Part shown: positions 59,973-64,000 of the stretch, one piece after another
Numbering within the stretch: position 1 is the first letter of the stretch
Layout: every line of letters starts with the position of its first letter
Assembly (NCBI RefSeq): GCF_022693705.1
Contig: NZ_CP094288.1
Location: 112,257 to 176,256, forward strand
Source: Infirmifilum sp. NZ
GTDB lineage: Archaea; Thermoproteota; Thermoprotei; Thermofilales; Thermofilaceae
DNA length: 64,000 nucleotides
Reading direction: 5' to 3'
Notes under the pieces: model-generated
Databases searched by the model: none
What the model was told of the DNA's origin: nothing
What the model saw: only the letters and a program-made list of their open reading frames with translations
Position numbers and translations under genes: made by a program

Positions 59973-60383
59973 CTAGTCGATGTAGCGCTGGCAGTTGTAG
60001 CAGTACCACCGCTTGTACTGCTCAATCCAGGTGGCGGGCTTCCCGCAGTAGGGGCAGATCTTCCGCTCCTTCGGGCCGCCGAAAATGGAGGTGACCTTTG
60101 AGGTCAATCCGCCGCCTGCGGGTTGCTGGGCGGGCGGCGCTGCCGTGAGCGCCGGTGTAACGGGGACCTCTGGGAGTTCTACGGGCTCCTTGACGAGGAC
60201 TATGTCTCGGATCGCGCTTATCTTGTCCCAGGGGACCTCTAGCGTGGCCCCTCCGGGGGTTCTGACGAAGACGGTGATGGACGTTTCTCCGAGCTTGAAT
60301 CCGATGTCGTATACGTCCCCGAGGTACTTCGCCTCGATGTCGTAGACCTTCTTGCCTATTACCTCGGACCTTGCTACGCTCAA
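59973..60383 (-). CDS. PRC-barrel domain protein with C-terminal zinc ribbon
   Basis: 136 residues. The PRC barrel is VIGKKVYDIEAKYLGDVYDI ... TLEVPWDKISAIRDIVLVKE; a proline/alanine linker and a zinc ribbon ICPYCGKPATWIEQYKRWYC then YNCQRYID follow. PRC-barrel proteins occur in RNA processing and, in archaea, in cell division. The start is TTG 60383, decided by a strong GAGGAGG Shine-Dalgarno at 60391-60397; a TATA box (CATATAAGG, near 60421-60429) lies further upstream. Confidence 0.82.
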   Translation of the reverse strand: MSVARSEVIGKKVYDIEAKYLGDVYDIGFKLGETSITVFVRTPGGATLEVPWDKISAIRDIVLVKEPVELPEVPVTPALTAAPPAQQPAGGGLTSKVTSIFGGPKERKICPYCGKPATWIEQYKRWYCYNCQRYID

Positions 60384-60389
60384 AGCTTT

Positions 60390-60397
60390 CCTCCTCT
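60390..60397 (-). promoter_or_regulatory. Strong ribosome binding site for the PRC-barrel gene
   Basis: Minus-strand GAGGAGGA, 7 nt before the TTG start. Unusually strong among neighbours that are mostly leaderless, and it fixes a rare TTG start. Confidence 0.6.
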
Positions 60398-60516
60398 TAC
60401 ACTATTCTTGCCAGGCAATGCCTTATATGCTTAGCGATACATAAAGAACCTTACACCCATTTTCCGGGGAACCTCTAAAAGATATGAATAAAGGGCCTGG
60501 GCCCTTGTAAGAGTGA

Positions 60517-61713
60517 ATGCCTCAACCCCTCTTAGCCCAGCACTACGGCAACGCGCAGGTCGTCCGGGAGATCGTGGAGTTCCTCAGGGGGAGGTGGGTT
60601 GCGGTTCACTGCGAGAGGAGGATGCGCGACGGCCGGCCGCTCCTCGTGAGGTACCTGGCTGAAAAACCCCTAGCCGTGAACTCCGAGGCGGGCTTCGCGT
60701 CGCTATTGAAGAGGCTGAGGCACCTGGGGCCGAGGGCGTTCTACGGTACCGCCAGCCTGTACAAGAGGCTTGAAACGCGGGAGGACGCGTTGAACTACTC
60801 GGGGAACGTGGTCCTGAGGACGCTGACCTGGGACATCGACTCCACTCCCGAGCACTGGCGCGCCACGCTGGAGGTGGCGAGGCTCATAGTGGGCGAGCTC
60901 GAGCGGGAGGGCGTTTCGAGGAGCGTTTGGCTGAAGTGGAGCGGGCGGGGGATGCACGTGCACGTGCATGAGAAAGCCCTGCCTGAAGACCTCCTGGCGA
61001 AGAGGGGTGCGCTGGACGTGACATGGTCCGCTGTGCAGATGATAGTAGAGAGGGTTAAGGGCAGGGTGCAGGAGGTAAACCTCAAGTACGGATCGAGGAT
61101 AAAAGTCGAGAACCTGATGGACCCCCAGAGGGTATTCACCGCGCCCCTGAGCCTGCACAGGGAGCTCGACGCGGTGTGCGTCGCGCTCAAGCCCGACGAT
61201 CTCGACGAGTTCGACCCCTCGTGGGCGAAACTAGGCAGCTTCAGGCACAACCCGGACTGGAGGGTCTACGAGGAGGGCGAGGCTATAGAGCTTGCGGAGA
61301 AAGCCCTGCGGGAGATCGGTGGCTACCTCAGAAAAGGCGAGGCCAGCAGGGTGAGCGTCGCCCCCGCCCCCCGCGCTGCGGCCCCGGTTGCGCGACTTGA
61401 GGGGGAAGTCAGCCTGAGCAGCCTGAGGATCAGGGAGAACCCCGGGCCGCTTTACAGGCGGAAGCTCCTCTACGACCCTAGGCGAGCGGTGGAGTACCTG
61501 GAGGACATCCTCAGCCACTACATCCTAGGCAACATAGAAAAGAGGGAGGCTGAGTCCCTCATCAGCAGCACGATGAACGTTACTCTCTTGACGCAGGGCT
61601 ACACGGCCGAGGACACGGAGAGGCTAAGGAGGCTTTACGCGGCGGCACTGGAAGCTCTAAGGTCGGCGAGCGAGCCTGATGACTTGAGAAGACTCCTCGA
61701 GCGTCTAAAATAG
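60517..61713 (+). CDS. Archaeo-eukaryotic primase (PriS/LigD-Pol-like) superfamily protein
   Basis: 398 residues. Primase-polymerase motifs appear in order: LTWDIDSTP (motif I, D-x-D, about residue 105-113), LKWSGRGMHVHVHE (motif II, SGRG-H-H, about 142-155), and NLMDPQRVFTAPLSLHREL (motif III region with R and the LSLH sugar-binding signature). It lacks the PriS zinc stem that I would expect, and the last 100 residues are helical. It is likely a second primase or repair polymerase and not the replicative PriS. GAATAAAGG at 60486-60494 is 26 nt before the ATG. Confidence 0.8.
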   Translation: MPQPLLAQHYGNAQVVREIVEFLRGRWVAVHCERRMRDGRPLLVRYLAEKPLAVNSEAGFASLLKRLRHLGPRAFYGTASLYKRLETREDALNYSGNVVLRTLTWDIDSTPEHWRATLEVARLIVGELEREGVSRSVWLKWSGRGMHVHVHEKALPEDLLAKRGALDVTWSAVQMIVERVKGRVQEVNLKYGSRIKVENLMDPQRVFTAPLSLHRELDAVCVALKPDDLDEFDPSWAKLGSFRHNPDWRVYEEGEAIELAEKALREIGGYLRKGEASRVSVAPAPRAAAPVARLEGEVSLSSLRIRENPGPLYRRKLLYDPRRAVEYLEDILSHYILGNIEKREAESLISSTMNVTLLTQGYTAEDTERLRRLYAAALEALRSASEPDDLRRLLERLK

Positions 61714-61849
61714 CTTTAAAAAGTTAAGACCCGGCACTCTACGGGCAAGTGTGGGCGAGGGCACAGGTAACTTTCACAGCATCTATTTTGAGACAACAGG
61801 AATCCGCTAAAGATTTCACACAGGAGTAGGATTAACCATTTTGCTTATA

Positions 61850-62221
61850 CTAGTGTTCGTGCTCCTCGACAGGAGCTTGAAGCTCTTCCAGCTCGTTTCT
61901 CACCAGCTTGAGAACGGCCTCGTCGGCGAGCCTGTCGGTCGACCTGTAAATCCTTGCACCAAGAGACTTAAGCCTGTAGAACGCCCCCTCTCCGATAGAT
62001 CTCACGATGACAGCTTCAGGCTTAAAGCTAGAGACAAGGTTTAGGATCATGCGACCGTGTCCAGAGTGCTCCTCTGGGTTCCTGTAGGGGTTGTCTACGT
62101 ATTGCACATTGGCTATCTCACTGCCCTGAACCTCGTAAACCGCGAAGCCGGGGGCTCTGCCGAAGTGCGGTGAGAGGAACAGCTTGTCGTTCACCTTCAC
62201 AACGGGTACTAGCACTCGCAC
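61850..62221 (-). CDS. NifX/NifB-like dinitrogenase iron-molybdenum cofactor domain protein
   Basis: 123 residues from GTG 62221. VRVLVPVVKVNDKLFLSPHF, GRAPGFAVYEVQGSEIANVQ and NPEEHSGHGRMILNLVSSFK, EAVIVRSIGEGAFYRLKSLG match the DiNase_FeMo-co domain; the SPHFGRAP and HSGHG motifs are the canonical ones, unlike the copy at 12.4 kb. The C-terminus ends PVEEHEH. CTTTTAAGAA upstream (near 62243-62252) predicts the transcript start at the GTG, so the longer frame is rejected. Likely binds a metal cluster. Confidence 0.85.
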   Translation of the reverse strand: MRVLVPVVKVNDKLFLSPHFGRAPGFAVYEVQGSEIANVQYVDNPYRNPEEHSGHGRMILNLVSSFKPEAVIVRSIGEGAFYRLKSLGARIYRSTDRLADEAVLKLVRNELEELQAPVEEHEH

Positions 62222-62338
62222 ACCGCTAGTCTTCAGGAGTTTCTTAAAAGCATTGCGTGCCCAACTGAAGCTACTACCGCGGCTTGCGGTGATTGCTCTG
62301 CGCGCAAAGCGTTTTAGGCTTTTCAGCTTTATGTAATT

Positions 62339-63757
62339 ATGCCTAAGTTCCCGAGCGGATTCAGGTTCGGGTTCTCGACGGTGGGGGTTCAGCACGAGCT
62401 GGGGGTTCCAGGCTCGGAGTTTGAGTCCGACTGGGTGCTCTGGCTCCGAGACCCTGAGAACATAGCCGCTGGTGTAGTCAGCGGTGACGACCCTTACAGT
62501 GGGCCCGGCTACTGGGGGCTCTACAAGACAGACCACGAGATAGCCTCGTGGCTTGGCATGGACGCGGTGTGGATCACGGTGGAGTGGGCTAGAATCTTCC
62601 CTAAGTCCACGCGGGAGGTGATGGTTAAGGCGACCATAGAGGGTGGCAGGGTTGAGTCGGTCGAGGTCGACGAGAAAGCCCTAAGGGAGCTGGACTCCCT
62701 AGCGAACAAGTCAGCGCTGCAGCGATACCGAGAAATTATAGAGGATTGGAAGAGCCGTGGGGGTTACGTTATCCTTAATCTATTCCACTGGAGTCTCCCT
62801 CTCTGGCTCCACGACCCGATCCTTGTAAGGCGTCTCGGTCCTGACAGGGCGCCCTCGGGGTGGCTTGACACAGGCACTGTCGTCGAGTTCGCCAAGTTCG
62901 CAGCTTACATAGGTGAGAAGCTCGGAGACCTGGCTGACGAGTGGTACACGATGAACGAGCCCACAGTGGTGGCTAGGAGCGGCTACCTCTTCGTGAACAG
63001 TGGCTTCCCGCCCAGCTACCTCAGCCTCGAGGCATACGGGAAGGTGAAGACCAGGCTCGCGGAGGCGCACGCCCGGGCCTACGAGGCGCTTAAGCAGGCG
63101 ACGGGTAAGAGGGTAGGTATCGTTGAGTCCGTGTCCCCGGTGTACGTACAGGCGGGCGACGCCCGGCTAGCTGACCAAGTTCTGGGCGAGCAGCTCTACG
63201 TGGTAGACGCTGTCACGAGAGGGGTGCTCGGCGGTGAGCGGCGCGAAGACCTCTCTGGGAGGTGTGACTGGATTGGGCTGAACTACTACACGAGGGTTGT
63301 CGTCACATCCGGTGAGGGCGGCAGGCTCAGGTTCTTGGAGGGCTACGGGTACTCGTGCGAGCCCCGGGGAGTTTCTAAGGAAGGGCGGCCATGCAGCGAT
63401 GTTGGCTGGGAGGTTTACCCCGAGGGGCTAGTGGACGCCGGGCTACAGGTGTGGGAGCGCTACCGTCTCCCGATTTACATCACCGAGAACGGCGTGGCAG
63501 ACTCGGAGGACAGGCTCAGGCCAGCGTTTGTCCTGCGGCACCTGCAAGCAGTGCACGAGCTGATAAGGAGGGGTGTGGACGTGCGCGGCTACTTCCACTG
63601 GAACCTCACCGACAACCTTGAGTGGAGCAAGGGGTTTAAGCCCCGGTTTGGGCTGGTGGAGGTGGACTACGCTTCGAAGAAGAGGAGGCTGAGGCCCAGC
63701 GCCCTGGTGTTCAGGGAGGTCGCTGTCCCAAAGGAGCTTCCAGATCTGGCGGCTTGA
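62339..63757 (+). CDS. Glycoside hydrolase family 1 beta-glycosidase
   Basis: 472 residues. It begins FPSGFRFGFSTVGVQHELGV; the acid/base Glu is in WYTMNEPTVVARSGY and the nucleophile in YITENGVADSEDR, with HWSLPLWLHDP and WNLTDNLEWSKGFKPRFGLV as further GH1 motifs. Cytoplasmic hydrolysis of beta-gluco- or beta-galactosides, as in Sulfolobus LacS. The ATG is near the transcript start predicted from TTTTAGG at 62312-62318. Confidence 0.93.
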   Translation: MPKFPSGFRFGFSTVGVQHELGVPGSEFESDWVLWLRDPENIAAGVVSGDDPYSGPGYWGLYKTDHEIASWLGMDAVWITVEWARIFPKSTREVMVKATIEGGRVESVEVDEKALRELDSLANKSALQRYREIIEDWKSRGGYVILNLFHWSLPLWLHDPILVRRLGPDRAPSGWLDTGTVVEFAKFAAYIGEKLGDLADEWYTMNEPTVVARSGYLFVNSGFPPSYLSLEAYGKVKTRLAEAHARAYEALKQATGKRVGIVESVSPVYVQAGDARLADQVLGEQLYVVDAVTRGVLGGERREDLSGRCDWIGLNYYTRVVVTSGEGGRLRFLEGYGYSCEPRGVSKEGRPCSDVGWEVYPEGLVDAGLQVWERYRLPIYITENGVADSEDRLRPAFVLRHLQAVHELIRRGVDVRGYFHWNLTDNLEWSKGFKPRFGLVEVDYASKKRRLRPSALVFREVAVPKELPDLAA

Positions 63758-63836
63758 AGGGAGGGGTTGAACTAAAGCATTTTTATAGGTCCATTGAAGG
63801 CTTAAACATGGGTGGCTGATTTTGATTCAACAATCG

Positions 63837-64000
63837 ATGACGGGGGCTCTAATCGTTTTGACTGTCCTCACGCTCAGGCTCTACCGTGGCAGGCCTTCAA
63901 CCACCGATGAGTGGGTCGAGCTACTGTACCTCGTTCTCGTGGGGTTCATCGACGGTTTTATGGTCGCCCAGCTTGCGCCCTTCTTCACCACCTTCGCGAC
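63837..64000 (+). CDS. Membrane protein, 3' partial
   Basis: From ATG 63837 (TTG 63822 also in frame, preceded by GGTGG) it reads MTGALIVLTVLTLRLYRGRP, then WVELLYLVLVGFIDGFMVAQ and continues beyond the window. Two membrane helices visible. The promoter TTTTTATAGG at 63780-63789 would start at the tiny ATGGGTGGCTGA frame (63808-63819), which also supplies the Shine-Dalgarno. Confidence 0.55.
   Translation, partial: MTGALIVLTVLTLRLYRGRPSTTDEWVELLYLVLVGFIDGFMVAQLAPFFTTFA

Noticed and set aside
60492..60504. GGGCCTGGGCCC before the primase-like gene as an operator
   Set aside because: Short GC palindrome in a GC-rich genome with no second copy seen; chance is likely.
1..64000. CRISPR arrays, tRNA or rRNA genes and insertion sequences
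   Set aside because: No regular spacer-repeat array, no TTCRANNC T-loop pattern with matching stems, and no transposase motif was seen when reading both strands by eye.

Overview
The window looks like the chromosome of a hyperthermophilic archaeon of the Thermoproteota, most like Thermofilaceae (genus inferred, not proven). The signs are many leaderless genes with a TATA box about 26 nt before an ATG, GTG or TTG start, tightly overlapping operons, fairly high GC, and archaeal families such as HerA-NurA, Mrp-type HypB, an archaeo-eukaryotic primase, AbrB/PIN and CopG/PIN toxin-antitoxin pairs, and a tripartite short Argonaute system. I found no rRNA, tRNA, CRISPR array or intact insertion sequence.

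Layout. 1-4.8 kb: a peptide/oligosaccharide ABC importer (binding protein, two permeases, two ATPases). 4.9-9.1 kb: a leaderless operon with an old-yellow-enzyme flavoprotein, an SCP2-like protein and both subunits of a divergent aconitase X. 9.2-10.5 kb: nitroreductase and rubrerythrin genes, each carrying two reading-frame lesions. 10.6-15.9 kb: a DUF1028 protein, then a metal-homeostasis cluster (DtxR-type regulator, NifX-like protein, FeoA, FeoA, FeoB, membrane protein) with repeated TTTAGGCT operators. 15.9-22.4 kb: ornithine-cyclodeaminase-family enzyme, a two-gene ABC exporter, an AbrB antitoxin with a truncated toxin, a COG0731 radical SAM enzyme, a Trp-rich small protein and a metallo-beta-lactamase-fold enzyme. 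22.5-24.6 kb: a gene graveyard (AbiEi, possible AbiEii, SWIM zinc-finger remnants) fronted by a 44-bp nested palindrome. 24.5-33.8 kb: two archaeal AAA ATPases, HypA with Mrp-type HypB, an alcohol dehydrogenase, a VapBC pair, an MFS transporter, a HAD remnant and tryptophanase. 34-39.4 kb: an ABC exporter with a large secreted NEW3-type protein, a winged-helix regulator, a membrane protein and DedA.

39.4-54.3 kb is the most interesting part and reads as a defence island: a 58-nt hairpin element, a 1428-residue STAND-like NTPase, a three-gene operon resembling the Sulfolobus islandicus Aga1-Ago-Aga2 system, then a CARF-HTH regulator divergent from a NurA-HerA pair with GGTAAC operators between them, and an AT-rich insert with two AN1-like zinc-finger proteins. 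54.3-64 kb returns to housekeeping and accessory genes: ArsB/NhaD-type permease, DUF84 NTPase, AbrB-PIN pair, orphan CopG antitoxin, nucleotidyltransferase, PRC-barrel protein, primase-like protein, a second NifX-like protein and a GH1 glycosidase. Most functions below come from recognising family motifs by eye; no database search was run.
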